Assembly: GCA_037355855.1 (NCBI GenBank)
Contig: CM074759.1
Location: forward strand, 5,766,001 to 5,830,000
Reading direction: 5' to 3'
Length of the DNA stretch: 64,000 bases
DNA from: Pseudo-nitzschia pungens
Taxonomy: Eukaryota > Bacillariophyta > Bacillariophyceae > Bacillariales > Bacillariaceae
Shown here: one piece after another, positions 10,817 through 23,000 of the stretch
How positions within the stretch are numbered: position 1 is the stretch's first letter
Layout: the number at the start of each line of letters is the position of its first letter
The notes under the pieces: model-generated
Seen by the model: only the letters and a program-made list of their open reading frames with translations
Database searches by the model: none
What the model was told of the DNA's origin: nothing
Made by a program: the position numbers and the translations under genes

Positions 10817-11300
10817 CTTTCCATCTTGGGCATTGGCTCTCTCCCCAGACAGCTTCTCTCTGGCCTTGGTTTTTGTCTCCATCCACCAACAGAATATTCT
10901 TCAAAACTTCTACTGGCTGGACTGTGAGCACCTCCCAGGGCAGGGGCAGATACAGGGTCACTTCTGAACTCATTCCTGACAAACCAGCCTGTGCTGATGT
11001 GCTTGTCTGCCCTGTTATTTGTGGACAAGTTGTACGCGTTGTTGGGTCCTCAGCCTTTGTTTCCGAACCTCCTGACATGGATCCTCTGGAGTACAATCCA
11101 TATGATTCTCTTCCAGACTCCCCAGTAGATGCCTTTGATGCACTCTGTGCGTCTCCAAGGGTACTTCTCCACAAATATTCCCTACCACAGGCTGGCTGTC
11201 AGCCCCTTGTTGATGCTATCCAGAGTGGTACTGCCAGTGCTGTATGTGATGGTTCATTTGATCCGGACCTTCTCAGAGGAACTTCCGCTTTCATTTTGTC
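10817..11300 (+). pseudogene. Duplicated LINE-A2 ORF2 fragment
   Basis: Second copy of the fragment at 8088-8571, created by the tandem duplication. It carries the same residues from 'FHLGHWL' to 'TSAFILS' and is again cut by E1 at the same base. It has LINE 3' UTR before it and non-coding E1 after it, so it is not expressible as a working protein. Confidence 0.85.
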
Positions 11301-13318
11301 ACAATTTGCGCGAAGCGCATTTTGTCCGACGTTCCGATGTTCCAGTACTAAAAATACGTAGATTTCTACACAACTTTACCATGCGATATCTCGCTCCCTT
11401 ATACACCCCCAATCACAACCCCAGGACCTACATGTATTAACCAAGACCTGCGCTCTTCGTTTCTGCTATCGGTTCAGTTGCTGGATGCTTCGTTTGGTTG
11501 CTTTGGTTGCCAATTCACCACTCGGCGGCCGATCGAGCAGCAGCAGCAGCAGCAAACCGACACATAATTTTCTACAGCACTTCCAGTACAGATTCTACCG
11601 TACAGCAAAACCGACAACAACGTTGTATTTCTGCTTCGCTTCGATCTGTTTCCCAGCTCCATTCCAAGGCCCTTAAGTATATCTTATACTTAATGTTCTA
11701 CACTGTTTCCAAGCTGCTTAAGTGATTCTCACTTAATGTTCTACATTCTTCGAAGTTCCTTGCTGAGTCCTCTTAAGTCTTTTCAAGTCGAAGTTCACGA
11801 ACAGCCCCTTCCACTGTAGGAATCTTTTTTTAAAAAAGAAATTCTGTCATCTGTTTTCAAGTCCATTGCCCTGCTGGACCCTAAGTGTTTTCACTTATGG
11901 TCCTACTGTTTCTTGACCCAAGCCCCAAAGCCGCTAAGTACAGTTTGCTTAAGGCTCCACCACCTACATAACCCTCTCAGGTGTACTGTATAAATGTCAT
12001 CTGTTTCCAAGTCTACTGCCCTGATGGACCCTAAGTGTTTTCGCTTATGGTCCTACTGTTTCCTGACCCAAGCCCTAAAGCCACTAAGTACAGTTTGCTT
12101 AAGGCTCCCCTACCTACATATACCTCTCAGATGCATTCTTCAACTGTCATCTGTTTTCAAGTCTACTGCCCTGATGGACCATAAGTGTTTTCGCTTATGG
12201 TCCTACTGTTTCCTTACCCAAGCCCCAAAGCCGCTAAGTACAGCTTGCTTAAGGCTCTCCTACCTACATATACCTCTCAGATGCACACTTCAACTGTCAT
12301 CTGTTTTCAAGTCTACTGCCCTGCTGGACCATAAGTGTTCTCACTTAAGGTCCTACTATTTCCTGACCCAAGCCCCAAAGCCGCTAAGTACAGCTTGCTT
12401 AAGGCTCTCCTACCTACATAACCCTCTCAGATGCACACTTCAACTGTCATCTGTTTTCAAGTCTACTGCCCTGATAGTCCATAATTGTTTTTGATTATGG
12501 ACCTACTGTTTTTATGACCCAAGCCCCAAAGCTGCTAAGTACATGTTACTTAACGCACCACCACCTACATATACCCCTCCAGTTCACAGTACAGCAGAGA
12601 CCTGTTTTCAAGCCTACAGCCCTGATGGTCCATAAGTGTTTTCACTTAAAGGCCCTGTTTCCAAGCTACTACAGGAGAGCAAGTTCAAGTTCGAACAGAA
12701 GGCCAGCTGTTACGAATTTGAATTTGGTAGTAGGCTCCACCGCCTCTACGTGTCTCCTACTATGAAGTTCGAACAGAAGGACAGCTGTTACGAATTTGGT
12801 AGTAGGCTCCGTACTATATGTACCATACAGTGGTAAGGAATGTGTTTGGGGCACTCGCATTACTGATGCTGCAACACAGCATGCTGAGACCAGTTTCGCT
12901 TGCGTCAGCTGACCACTTGCATTACTGATACTATGTATCTGAGGAAGGGTTTTGCTTGTGTCAGCTGACCACTCCAAGCATTACTGATGCTGTACAGCGG
13001 CATGCAAGGGACAGTTTTGCTTGTGTTTTTCCCTTTCACGTTCTTGTTACCCCCTCACCTGTACGACTTGCAACAGCAGAGTCTGTTGTGCTCTGGACTG
13101 GTTCGTTTTTTCCTGTTTCTTACCAAGGTTCGTTTGCAAAATAGCCGTCTTTACAACCTGGGGCCTATTCCCCATGGTTGAGGCGGCGCGTCGTTCTACA
13201 ACTTGGGGCCTAACCTCTCTTCGATTGAGGCGACGATAAAGTCTGGTTACAGACTGAGTAGCTTTTAACCACCTTCGGTGGATTTTCCTACTTAAATAAG
13301 TATATTATTATTATTATT
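11301..13318 (+). mobile_element. E1 non-autonomous element, copy 2
   Basis: Duplicate of 8572-10590 with the same ends and the same 150 bp repeat array (about 11840-12680). Its (ATT)n tail is followed by the true right-hand target duplication at 13319-13339, so the right end of this copy and the left end of copy 1 are the original borders of the insertion. The last 500 bp carry most of the differences from copy 1. Confidence 0.82.
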
Positions 13319-14759
13319 AACTTCCGCTTTCATTTTGTCCCCCAATACCTCCACCAAGACTGCCTCATTGTTCCTCACTGGCTGTAATTTTGTCAGTGGA
13401 TCCCCTGAGGATCAATCTTCCTACAGGAGTGAACTGGCAGGAATCATTGGGGTTCTCACCTGCTGCACTGCTCTGGTGAGTCTTTTTGATATTGCTTCTG
13501 GCTCTATCACTATTGCTCTGGATGGTGACACAGCTCTCAAACAGGCTGAGGGATCATGGCCATTGGTTATTTCCCAGAAGTCTTTTGATTATGTTTATGT
13601 CATCAGAAACATGATTTCTGTCCTGCCAATCTCTGTGCACTTTCGGTGGGTTCAGGGCCATCAAGCTGGAATCTTTCTTGATTGGTGGGCCCTTCGCAAT
13701 CATCAGGTAGACAGCATGGCAAAGGCATTTCTCTCTGTCCACAGAGCTTCTGCCCATCACTATCCCAGACTTGTGTTTGAGCCCTGGGCTTTTTCTCTCA
13801 ATGGAAGCAAGTGCTCAAGGTTTGATCAAAATGCTTTGCATGTTGCCATTTCTGGTCCTCCCCTTCTTCAATATTGGCAGACCCACCATGATATTCCCAT
13901 TCCACAACCTGTTTTGGGTTCCATCCATTGGTGTGCTCATCTGTCTGCCTTCAAGCGATTACCTCCTGGCATGCAAAGGTGGTTTGTCAAGTTTGCTTCT
14001 GGATGCATTGGTGTTGGCAACCAACTACTTCACTACCAGTATCAGGATCACTCCAGGTGCCCATTGTGTGATGCAGACAATGAGAAGGTGTCTCATGTGC
14101 TCTCCTGCAAGGACACTGGGGCAGTACAGCACAGTGTGTCAGCTTTCAAGGGACCCCTGCAGAAGAGGCTTGAAGTTGAACAAACTGATCCATCATTGGT
14201 TGTTGCCATTGTGGATCTTCTCACCAGAGTTCGGAAGGGCCAGACCATTTATCCATCATCCTACTCACTTGCAATTGCGTCTGCTGTCAGGGCACAGAGG
14301 GCTATTGGCTGGCACAACTGGCTTCTTGGTAGGTGGTCTCCTCGCTGGTATCAAATCCAGGCTGACTACTACTCTCACATTGGAAGCAAGCGCTCTCCCA
14401 AACAATGGGCCACAGCTATAATCCATCAGTTCTTTCTTACCTCCTGGGATCTTTGGACCTATAGGAATGAACGACTCCATGGTCCTGGGGGCACTCTTGA
14501 TGCTGAACAACACCAATCTCTTGATGCTTCCATCTCCTCTGAATTGGCAATTGGTGCAGCTGGTGCACTTCCCCAGTCACACTACCTGTTACAAACCCCT
14601 TTCCAAGTCCTACAAGGCTACACCCTGACTGCCAAGCGGCAGTGGCTTGCAACCATCCACCTTGCCAGGAAGCAGTATGAAGCGCCTGTCCCACCAGTGC
14701 AGCCATACCAACGAGAGGCTGCTCTCCTCCGAGCCTGGCTTACTGGACCTCAGGGTTGA
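13319..14759 (+). pseudogene. LINE-A2 ORF2 C-terminal part (RNase H remainder, CCHC finger)
   Basis: Continues the frame broken at 8571. It holds the remaining RNase H catalytic positions (YRSELAGI, ALDGDTA, VQGHQ, NHQVDSMAKAF), the conserved 'MQRWFVKFASGC', and the CPLC-x8-H-x3-C finger. It ends at the usual LTGPQG stop at 14757-14759. The frame is open with no internal stops, so A2 was probably intact when E1 and LINE-A interrupted it. On its own the fragment lacks the first RNase H aspartate and is unlikely to be active. Confidence 0.88.
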
Positions 14760-15060
14760 TTACACTTTGTACCTTGGTTTTTGTCTTCTGTTCTTGCTTC
14801 TTATCTTGTCATTTACCTTTTGATACTGGACCTTGTCCCAATATCTCCATTCCCATCTCACTTTCTCGCAAGTCCCTATTTTGTGGGACTTGTTTGTCTT
14901 TTTCCCTGCTTGATCTTCAAGGTTTGTTTGAAAAATTTGTCGTTCTACCACTTGGGGTCCTGACTCTTTGATGGAGGCGACGTTAAAGTCTGGTTACAGA
15001 CTGAGTAATTTAGTTTCACCTTTGGTGATTAAAGTTATTTAAATACGTATATTATTATTA
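14760..15060 (+). other. LINE-A2 3' UTR and structured tail, inserted in Gypsy
   Basis: The standard 300 bp family 3' UTR, with the same hairpins as 7784-8087 and a tail TACGTATATTATTATTAT that abuts Gypsy coding sequence at 15061. The left target duplication for this insertion should be outside the window. Confidence 0.8.
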
Positions 15061-15646
15061 TAGCAAGAAATTGGTCTACCGGTACAGCAAAAAATCTCTA
15101 TTGCAATCCCGGAAACTCCAAAGACTACACCAGAGGAGGTGCGCTGGAGCAAAATTATTTGAAACTGCTGTTGCCTGCTGGGAATCCAGCAGAACAGGCA
15201 TCCCCGAATAAGAGCAACGTGGCTCCTATTCTTCTAACCAATGTACAGTACATACAAGGCATCCCCACGAAATCAAAACCACTACTAGCGCTACTAGATA
15301 GTGGTTCCTCCGGAACACTAATTAACAAGCGAGCTCTACCATTTGGCACCATACCGATTCGAAGCAAGCATCAAGTCTTCACTACCACAGCAAATGGAAG
15401 CTTCGATACTACAGAATACATCATCATGAAGAACCTCAAGCTACCAGAGTTTGGCAACTACACCATCGACCGACAAGAGGCAAGGCTCTTCCATTCCCCC
15501 AACTGCAGATATGATTTGATACTAGGCAGAGACTTCCTCCACCTAGCAAAGATCAATCTCCTATTCAAAGAAGGAGCAGTTCAGTGGATGGAGCGAACCA
15601 TTCCTATGAAGGACACCTCTCTATACCATGACAACCATAACATGCT
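15061..15646 (+). pseudogene. Gypsy polyprotein fragment: end of gag and aspartic protease
   Basis: Open in one frame from 15063 with no stop up to the insertion at 15646. The retroviral-type protease motif LLDSGSSGTLI has its catalytic DSG at 15297-15305. The C-terminal protease hallmark 'YDLILGRDFL' lies at about 15510-15540. The frame continues exactly into 61749 when LINE-1 and one 17 bp target duplication are left out, so this fragment and the RT/RNase H/integrase piece at the right end are one gene. The part before 15061 (gag) is cut off by LINE-A2 and lies outside the window. Confidence 0.92.
15630..15646 (+). repeat. Target-site duplication of LINE-1 (left copy)
   Basis: GACAACCATAACATGCT, exactly repeated at 61732-61748. 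This is the outermost visible joint of the nest: left of it is Gypsy protease, right of the second copy is Gypsy reverse transcriptase. Confidence 0.97.
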
Positions 15647-15951
15647 TAATTAATTAATTAATATACGTATTTAAATAACTTTAATCACCAAAGGTGAAAC
15701 TAAATTACTCAGTCTGTAACCAGACTTTAACGTCGCCTCCATCAAAGAGTCAGGACCCCAAGTGGCAGAGCGACAAATTTTCAAACAAACCTTGAACATC
15801 AAGCAGGGACAAAGACAAACAAGTCCCACAAAATAGGGACTTGAGAGAAAGTGAGATGGGAATGTAGATAGTGGGATAAGATCCAGTATCAAAAGGTAAA
15901 TGACAGGATGAGAAGCAGGAACAGAAGACAAAACCAAGGTACAAATTGGAA
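15647..15951 (-). other. LINE-1 3' UTR and tail
   Basis: Family 3' UTR of about 300 bp with the conserved GTCTG/CAGAC and TCACC/GGTGA hairpins. The terminal repeat is (TTAA)n, unlike the (ATT)n tail elsewhere. Confidence 0.75.
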
Positions 15952-17903
15952 TCAACCCTGAGGGCCAGTAAGCCAGGCTCTGAGGAGAGCAGCCTCTCGT
16001 TGGTACGGCTGCACAGGTTGGACAGGTGCTGCATACTGCTTCCTGGCAAGGTGTATGGTTGCAAGCCACTGCCTCTTGGCAGTCAGGGTGTAACCTTGTA
16101 GGACTTGGAAAGGGGTTTGTAACAGGGAGTGTGACTGGGGAAGTGCACCAGCTGCACCAATTGCCAATTCAGAGGTGATGGAAGCATCAAGAGATTGGTG
16201 TTGTTCAGCATCAAGGGTACCCCCAGGACCATGGAGTCGTTCATTCCTATATGTCCAAAGATCCCAGGAGGTAAGAAAGAACTGATGGATGATAGCTGTA
16301 GCCCAGCGTTTGGGAGAGCGCTTGCTTCCAATGTGGGAGTAGTAGTCAGCCTGGATTTGGTACCAGCGAGGAGACCACCTACCAAGAAGCCAGTTGTGCC
16401 AACCAATAGTCCTCTGTGCTCTGACAGCAGAAGCAATTGCAAGTGAGTAGGATGATGGATAAATGCTCTGGCCCTTCCGAACTCTGGTGAGAAGATCCAC
16501 AATGGCAACAACCAATGATGGATCAGTTTGTTCAACTTCAAGCCTCTTCTGCAGGGGTCCCTTGAAAGCTGACACACTGTGCTGTACTGCCCCAGTGTCC
16601 TTGCAGGAGAGCACATGAGAAACCTTCTCGTTGTCTGCATCACACAATGGGCACCTGGAGTGATCCTGATACTGGTAGTGGAGGAGTTGGTTGCCAACAC
16701 CAATGCATCCAGAAGCAAATTTGACAAACCACCTTTGCATGCCAGGAGGTAGACGCTTGAAGGCAGTCAGATGGGCACACCAATGGATGGAACTCAGAAC
16801 AGGTTGTGGAATGGGAATATCATGGTGGGTCTGCCAATATTTAAGAAGAGGGGGACCAGAAATAGCAACATGCAAAGCATTCTGATCAAACCTTGAACTC
16901 TTGCATCCATTGAGAGAAAATGCCCAGGGCTCAAACACAAGTCTGGGATAGTGATGGGCAGAAACTCTATGGACAGAGAGAAATGCCTTGGCCATACTGT
17001 CAACCTGATGATTGCGAAGTGCCCACCAATCAAGAAAGAGTCCAGCTTGATGTCCCTGAACCCAGTGAAAGTGCACAGAAATTGGCAGGGCAGAAATCAT
17101 GTTTCTGATGACATAAACATAATCAAAAGACTTCTGGGAAATAACCAATGGCCAAGATCCTTGAGCCTGTTTGAGAGCTGTGTCACCATCCAGAGCAATG
17201 TTGATAGAGCCAGAAGCAATATCAAAGATACTCACCAGAGCAGTGCAACAGGTGAGAACCCCAATGATACCTGCCAGTTCACTCCTGTAGGATGACTGAT
17301 CCTCAGGGGACCCACTGACAAAATTACAGCCAGTGAGGAACAATGAAGCAGACTTGGTGGAGGTATTGGGTGACAAAATGAAAGCAGAAGTTCCTCTGAG
17401 AAGGTCCGGATCAAATGAACCATCACATACAGCACTGGCAGTACCACTCTGGATAGCATCAACAAGGTGCTGACAGCCAGCCTGTGGTAGAGAATATTTG
17501 TGGAGAAGTACCCTTGGAGACTCACAGAGTGCATCAAAGGCATCTGCCGGGGAGTCTGGAAGAGAATCAAATGGATTGTACTCCAGAGGATCCATGTCAG
17601 GAGGTTCAGAAACAAAGGCTGAAGACCCAACAACGCGGACAACTTGGCCACAAATAACAGGGCAGACAAGCACATCAGCACAGGCTGGTTTGTCAGAAAG
17701 GATTTCAGCAGTGACCCTGTATCTGCCCCTGCCTTGGGAGATGCTCACAATCCAGCCAGTAGAATTTTTGAAGAATATTCTATTGGTGGATAGAGACATA
17801 AACCAAGGCCAAAGAGAAGCCGTCTGGGGAGAGAGCCAAGGCCCAAGGTGAAAAGAAGGAGCCAGTGCCCTGGCTGCAGGGGGTGGACAGGGGGGAAGAA
17901 AAC
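15952..17903 (-). pseudogene. LINE-1 ORF2, C-terminal part (RNase H and CCHC finger)
   Basis: Runs from 17903 down to the LTGPQG stop at 15952. It carries the complete RNase H (CDGSF, YRSELAGI, ALDGDTA, VQGHQ, NHQVDSMAKAF) and the CPLC-x8-H-x3-C finger, with no internal stop. The upstream part (endonuclease and RT) is at 52041-56018. The two parts minus one 17 bp duplication total exactly 5,913 nt, the same as intact LINE-3 ORF2, so this copy was intact when LINE-2 inserted. Confidence 0.93.
17887..17903 (+). repeat. Target-site duplication of LINE-2 (left copy)
   Basis: ACAGGGGGGAAGAAAAC, exactly repeated at 52041-52057. It marks the insertion of LINE-2 into LINE-1 ORF2, in the linker between RT and RNase H. 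Confidence 0.97.
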
Positions 17904-19073
17904 AATAATAATAATATACGTATTTAAATAACTTTAATCACCAAAGGTGAAACTAAATTACTCAGTCTGTAACCAGACTTTAACGTCGCCTCCATCATAG
18001 AGTCAGGACCCCAAGTGGCAGAACGACAAATTTTCAAACAAACCTTGAACATCAAGCAGGGAAAAAGACAAACAAGTCCCACAAAATAGGGACTTGAGAG
18101 AAAGTGAAATGGGAATGAAGATATTGGGATAAGATCCAGTATCAAAAGGGATGGGACAGGATAAGAAGCAGGAACAGAAGACAAAACCAAGGTACAAAGT
18201 GTAATCAACCCTGAGGTCCAGTAAGCCAGGCTCTGAGAAGAGCAGCCTCTTGTTGGTATGGCTGCACTGGTGGGACAGGCGCTGCATATTGCTTCCTTGC
18301 AAGGTGGATGGTTGCAAGCCACTGCCGCTTGGCAGTCAGGGTGTAACCTTGTAGGACGTGGAAAGGGGTTTGTAACAGGGAGTGTGACTGGGGAAGTGCA
18401 CCAGCTGCACCAATTGCCAATTCAGAGGTGATGGAAGCATCAAGAGATTGGTGTTGTTCAGCATCAAGGGTACCCCCAGGACCATGGAGTCGTTCATTCC
18501 TATAGGTCCAAAGATCCCAGGAGGTAAGAAAGAACTGATGGATGATAGCTGTAGCCCAACGTTTGGGAGAGCGCTTGCTTCCAATGTGGGAGTAGTAGTC
18601 AGCCTGGATTTGGTACCAGCGAGGAGACCACCTACCAAGAAGCCAGTTGTGCCAACCAATAGTCCTCTGTGCCCTGACAGCAGAAGCAATTGCAAGTGAG
18701 TAGGATGATGGATAAATTCTCTGGCCCTTCCGAACTCTGGTGAGGAGATCCACAATGGCAACAGCCAATGATGGAGCAGTTTGTTCAGCTTCAAGCCTCT
18801 TCTGCAGTGGTCCCGTGAAGGCAGACACACTATGCGTGACAGCCTCAGTATCCTTGCAGGAGAGCACATGAGAAACCTTCTCGTTGTCTGCATCACACAA
18901 GGGACACCTGGAGTGATCCTGATACTGGTAGTGAAGTAGTTGGTTGCCAACACCAATGCATCCAGAAGCAAACTTGACAAACCACCTTTGCATGCCAGGA
19001 GGTAGACGCTTGAAGGCAGACAGATGGGCACACCAATGGATGGAACTCAGAACAGGTTGTGGAATGGGGATTG
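17904..19073 (-). mobile_element. LINE-2, 3' part
   Basis: 3' UTR (17904-18204) with (ATT)n tail and the C-terminal end of ORF2. It is cut at about 19073 by the left Copia LTR. The rest of the element is at 41269-52040; the total is about 11.9 kb. Confidence 0.93.
18205..19073 (-). pseudogene. LINE-2 ORF2, C-terminal end (CCHC finger)
   Basis: Frame runs from the Copia border through 'QPVLSSIHWCAHLSAFKRLPPG', 'MQRWFVKFASGC' and the CPLC-x8-H-x3-C finger to the LTGPQG stop. Joined to 41269-46318, and after removing the 6 bases next to the LTR, the ORF is exactly 5,913 nt with the frame maintained. It was therefore intact before Copia inserted. Confidence 0.9.
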
Positions 19074-19742
19074 TGTTGATATCCGCTCGTCAGCGGTCTT
19101 CGGGGAACTTAATCGACTTGTAGGTAAGTTCGACTCGTACTGGTCTGTAAATAAGGAAAAGCCTTAACAATAATAATACATAAAGTCCTGGCAAATCGTG
19201 AGTCTACAGTGGACTGTTCAAGGTCTATTGCATACGCTCAAGCAATACAAGGCACTTCCCTAGAGGTACATCGGAATCGGTCGTAAAGGAGGGCATGATA
19301 GGTGTGTTTATTTTAGAGTATAAAAGAAAGAGTGAATAAAAGGGAGCTGAGCCAAAGCGCTCAGCTCTGTATCGTGACAGCGCTCCGATAACTCGTATAA
19401 TAACAGAGCTCTGTAGCTCTGGTACTGTATTCTACGGGTAGCGAATCGGAGTATCGCTTAATTAGATCGAATCGTGCGCTAGCGCTAGCTCGCTTATGCT
19501 AGCGCGTTGGGTAACTGTTTGGGCCGGGTATGCGGTCATGGTACATATTATACACCAATGACCTGGCCCCGGCGGTAGCATCATATCTTAGCATTGGTAT
19601 CATGGTAGGTTAGCATCTTCCAGTATCTCGTAGCCTTAGCAACCCTAACCCTGTAGCATTTAGCTACACCATAACAGGTGCTTTACTCGGGGTACGTACG
19701 ATTGGTACAAATCGTACGCGGCGACCCTAGTAAACTCTGCTA
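19074..19742 (-). mobile_element. Copia left LTR (3' LTR), first segment
   Basis: 669 bp matching 40370-41038 with no difference that I can find. In element orientation it holds the end of the 3' LTR, ending CAACA. It is cut at 19742 by LINE-3; the other 230 bp are at 32103-32332. The LINE-2 flank reads GGATTG here and GGATG beyond the right LTR, which is an approximate 5 bp target duplication. Confidence 0.94.
19723..19742 (+). repeat. Target-site duplication of LINE-3 (left copy)
   Basis: GACCCTAGTAAACTCTGCTA, exactly repeated at 32083-32102. The original uninterrupted sequence is visible in the right LTR at 41019-41038. Confidence 0.98.
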
Positions 19743-20065
19743 ATAATAATAATATACGTATTTAAATAATAATAATATACGTATTTAAATAACTTTAATC
19801 ACCAAAGGTGAAACTAAATTACTCAGTCTGTAACCAGACTTTAACGTCGCCTCCATCATAGAGTCAGGACCCCAAGTGGCAGAACGACAAATTTTCAAAC
19901 AAACCTTGAACATCAAGCAGGGGAAAGGACAAACAAGTCCCACAAAAGAGGGACTTGAGAGAAAGTGAAATGGGAATGAAGATATTGGGATAAGATCCAG
20001 TATCAAAAGGGGTGGGGCAGGATAAGAAGCAGGAACAGAAGACAAAACCAAGGTACAAAGTGTAA
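19743..20065 (-). other. LINE-3 3' UTR with doubled tail
   Basis: Standard 300 bp family 3' UTR, except that the terminal motif TTTAAATACGTATATTATT occurs twice in a row at 19743-19790. Slippage or template re-engagement of the reverse transcriptase at the start of cDNA synthesis would explain it (inference). Confidence 0.8.
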
Positions 20066-23000
20066 TCAACCCTGAGGTCCAGTAAGCCAGGCTCTGAGAA
20101 GAGCAGCCTCCTGTTGGTATGGCTGCACTGGTGGGACAGGCGCTGCATACTGCTTCCTTGCAAGGTGGATGGTTGCAAGCCACTGCCGCTTGGCAGTCAG
20201 GGTGTAACCTTGTAGGACGTGGAAAGGGGTTTGTAACAGGGAGTGTGACTGGGGAAGTGCACCAGCTGCACCAATTGCCAATTCTGAAGTGATGGAAGCA
20301 TCAAGAGATTGGTGTTGTTCAGCATCCAGGGTACCCCCAGGACCATGGAGTCGTTCATTCCTATAAGTCCAAAGATCCCAGGAGGTAAGAAAGAACTGAT
20401 GGATGACAGCTGTAGCCCAACGTTTGGGAGAGCGCTTGCTTCCAATGTGGGAGTAGTAGTCAGCCTGAATTTGGTACCAGCGAGGAGACCACCTACCAAG
20501 AAGCCAGTTGTGCCAGCCAATAGTCCTCTGTGCCCTGACAGCAGACGCAATTGCAAGTGAGTAGGATGATGGATAAATGGTCTGGCCCTTCCGAACTCTG
20601 GTGAGAAGATCCACAATGGCAACAACCAATGATGGATCAGTTTGTTCAACTTCAAGCCTCTTCTGCAGTGGTCCCTTGAAAGCTGACACACTGTGCTGTA
20701 CTGCCCCAGTGTCCTTGCAGGAGAGCACATGAGAGACCTTCTCGTTGTCTGCATCACACAATGGGCACCGGGAGTGATCCTGATACTGGTAGTGAAGTAG
20801 TTGGTTGCCAACACCAATGCATCCAGAAGCAAATTTGACAAACCACCGTTGCATGCCAGGAGGTAATCGCTTGAAGGCAGACAGATGGGCACACCAATGG
20901 ATGGAACTCAAAACAGGTTGTGGAATGGGAATATCATGGTGGGTCTGCCAGTATTTAAGAAGAGGAGGACCAGAAATGGCAACATGCAGAGCATTCTGAT
21001 CAAACCTTGAACACTTGCATCCATTGAGAGAAAATGCCCAAGGCTCAAACACAAGTCTGGGATAGTGATGGGCCGAAGCTCTATGAACAGAGAGAAAGGC
21101 CTTTGCCATGCTGTCAACCTGATGATTGCGAAGGGCCCACCAATCAAGAAAGATTCCAGCTTGATGTCCCTGAACCCACTGAAAGTGCACAGAGATTGGC
21201 AGGGCAGAAATCATGTTTCTGATGACATAAACATAATCAAAAGACTTCTGGGAAATAACCAAAGGCCAAGATCCCTGAGCCTGTTTGAGAGCTGTGTCAC
21301 CATCCAGAGCAATAGTGATAGAGCCAGAAGCAATATCAAAAAGATTCACCAGAGCAGTGCAACAGGTGAGAACTCCAATGATACCCGCCAGTTCACTCCT
21401 GTAGGATGACTGATCCTCAGGGGATCCACTGACAAAATTACAGCCAGTGAGGAACAATGAAGCAGTCTTGGTGGAGGTATTGGGTGACAAAATGAATGCA
21501 GAAGTTCCTCTGAGAAGTTCCGGATCAAATGACCCATCACAGACAGCACTGGCAATACCACTCTGGATAGCATCAACAAGGTGTTGACAGCCAGCCTGTG
21601 GTAGAGAGTATTTGTGGAGAAGTACCCTTGGAGACTCACAGAGTGCATCAAAGGCATCTACTGGGGAGTCTGGAAGAGAAGCATATGGATTGTACTCCAG
21701 AGGATCCATGTCAGGAGGTTCGGAAACATAGGCTGAGGACCCAACCACTCGAACAACTTGGCCACAAATAACAGGGCAGACAAGCACATCAGCGCAGGCT
21801 GGTTTGTCAGAAAGGAGTTCAGCAGTGACCCTGTATCTGCCCCTGCCCTGGGAGGTGCTCACAGTCCAGCCAGTAGAAGTTTTGAAGAATATTCTGTTGG
21901 TGGATGGAGACAAAAACCAAGGCCAAAGAGAAGCTGTCTGGGGAGAGAGCCAAGGCCCAAGATGAAAAGAAGGAGCTAGTGCCCTGGCTGCAGGGGGTGG
22001 ACAAGGGGGAAGAAAACAGGTCTGAAGTGCCTTAGTCCAAAAGCGCTTTGCTGCTGGAGGCCAAGATGGAGGACATCTCGGCCAGTCAAGATGATCCCTC
22101 AAGTGATTGGAGGATGTCAGCTGGAAAGCCATGGGGGTAAGCCTTTTCCCATCTGGAGTACAAATGTCAGCAAGGGAAATAGCCTTGAGGGACATGCGCA
22201 TGTGATTCAAGAGGGACAAGTCAGCACCTCTGAAGCCAGAGTTGACAAAGGCTTGCATGAGATAGCAGTCATTGGAACGTAGCAGGGGAAGATCTGGGAA
22301 GTCTTCAAACAAGCTCACAGGGTGAACAGAGAAAAACTTCCACACATGTTTGTACCAGCAAGGAGTGACGTAGGAAGCAAAAGGATGATATGGTGTGACA
22401 CCAAGATGGAGAGGAATGCCAAGTTCGAGCCGTAGAGACTCAGCAGTTAGCCTGAGAATCCTACCAGTTTGGGAGGACCTGACAGATTCCTGAAAGAGGG
22501 TGGCAATATGACTGAACTCTTGGAGGAGGTAGGGGTGAATGAAACCAAAGCCTTGATAGAGGGAAGGACCATAGAATACATGTCTGGGAAATGTCCGTGA
22601 CATCCCTGCTTTATTCAGCACAGGAACAAGAGCTGGGTGAATTATCTTAGTCCAAGTGGCCTCGTCAAGTTGCGTGACAGGCATGGGGTATTCAACAGAC
22701 TTCATGAAAGAATACTTGAATGTGTAGAGGGATGCCCTCTTCTCACACTTGGAAGCCTTGAGCTGAGAGCCAAAAGACTGAGACTGTGACTTCATGTGAG
22801 CAATCTGTGCTTCCTCATTGCCATCCATGGAGATAAAAACCCCAAGGGTCTTGTCAGCATGGTCAACTTCAAAACGATCCAGGGTAGCGCGATTGCCATT
22901 CTTATCAGCAACAGAGAAGTCACCGGGCATGTCAGCAATGGAGCGATAGTCCCAACCGGATCCATTCCATTTGAAATCAATCAAATAACAGAAAGATTTG

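Larger units (their letters stand above)
10591..13319 (+). repeat. 2,729 bp tandem duplication, unit 2
   Basis: Near-identical second copy of 7862-10590. Differences are few in the ORF2 fragment and the first 1.4 kb of E1. They become more frequent in the last 500 bp of E1, for example around 10136-10260 against 12865-12990. Unit 2 repeats the LINE 3' tail (10720-10816), the A2 ORF2 fragment (10817-11300) and E1 (11301-13318). Confidence 0.93.
15647..17903 (-). mobile_element. LINE-1, 3' part
   Basis: 3' UTR and C-terminal third of ORF2 of the LINE whose 5' part is at 52041-61731. The tail differs from all other copies: four TTAA-type tetranucleotides instead of (ATT)n. The piece ends at 17903, inside ORF2, where LINE-2 begins. 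Both pieces together give an element of about 11.9 kb. Confidence 0.93.

Noticed and set aside
19074..19742. Apparent 670 bp segmental duplication with 40370-41038
   Set aside because: Fully explained as the two LTRs of the Copia element, the left one interrupted by LINE-3.
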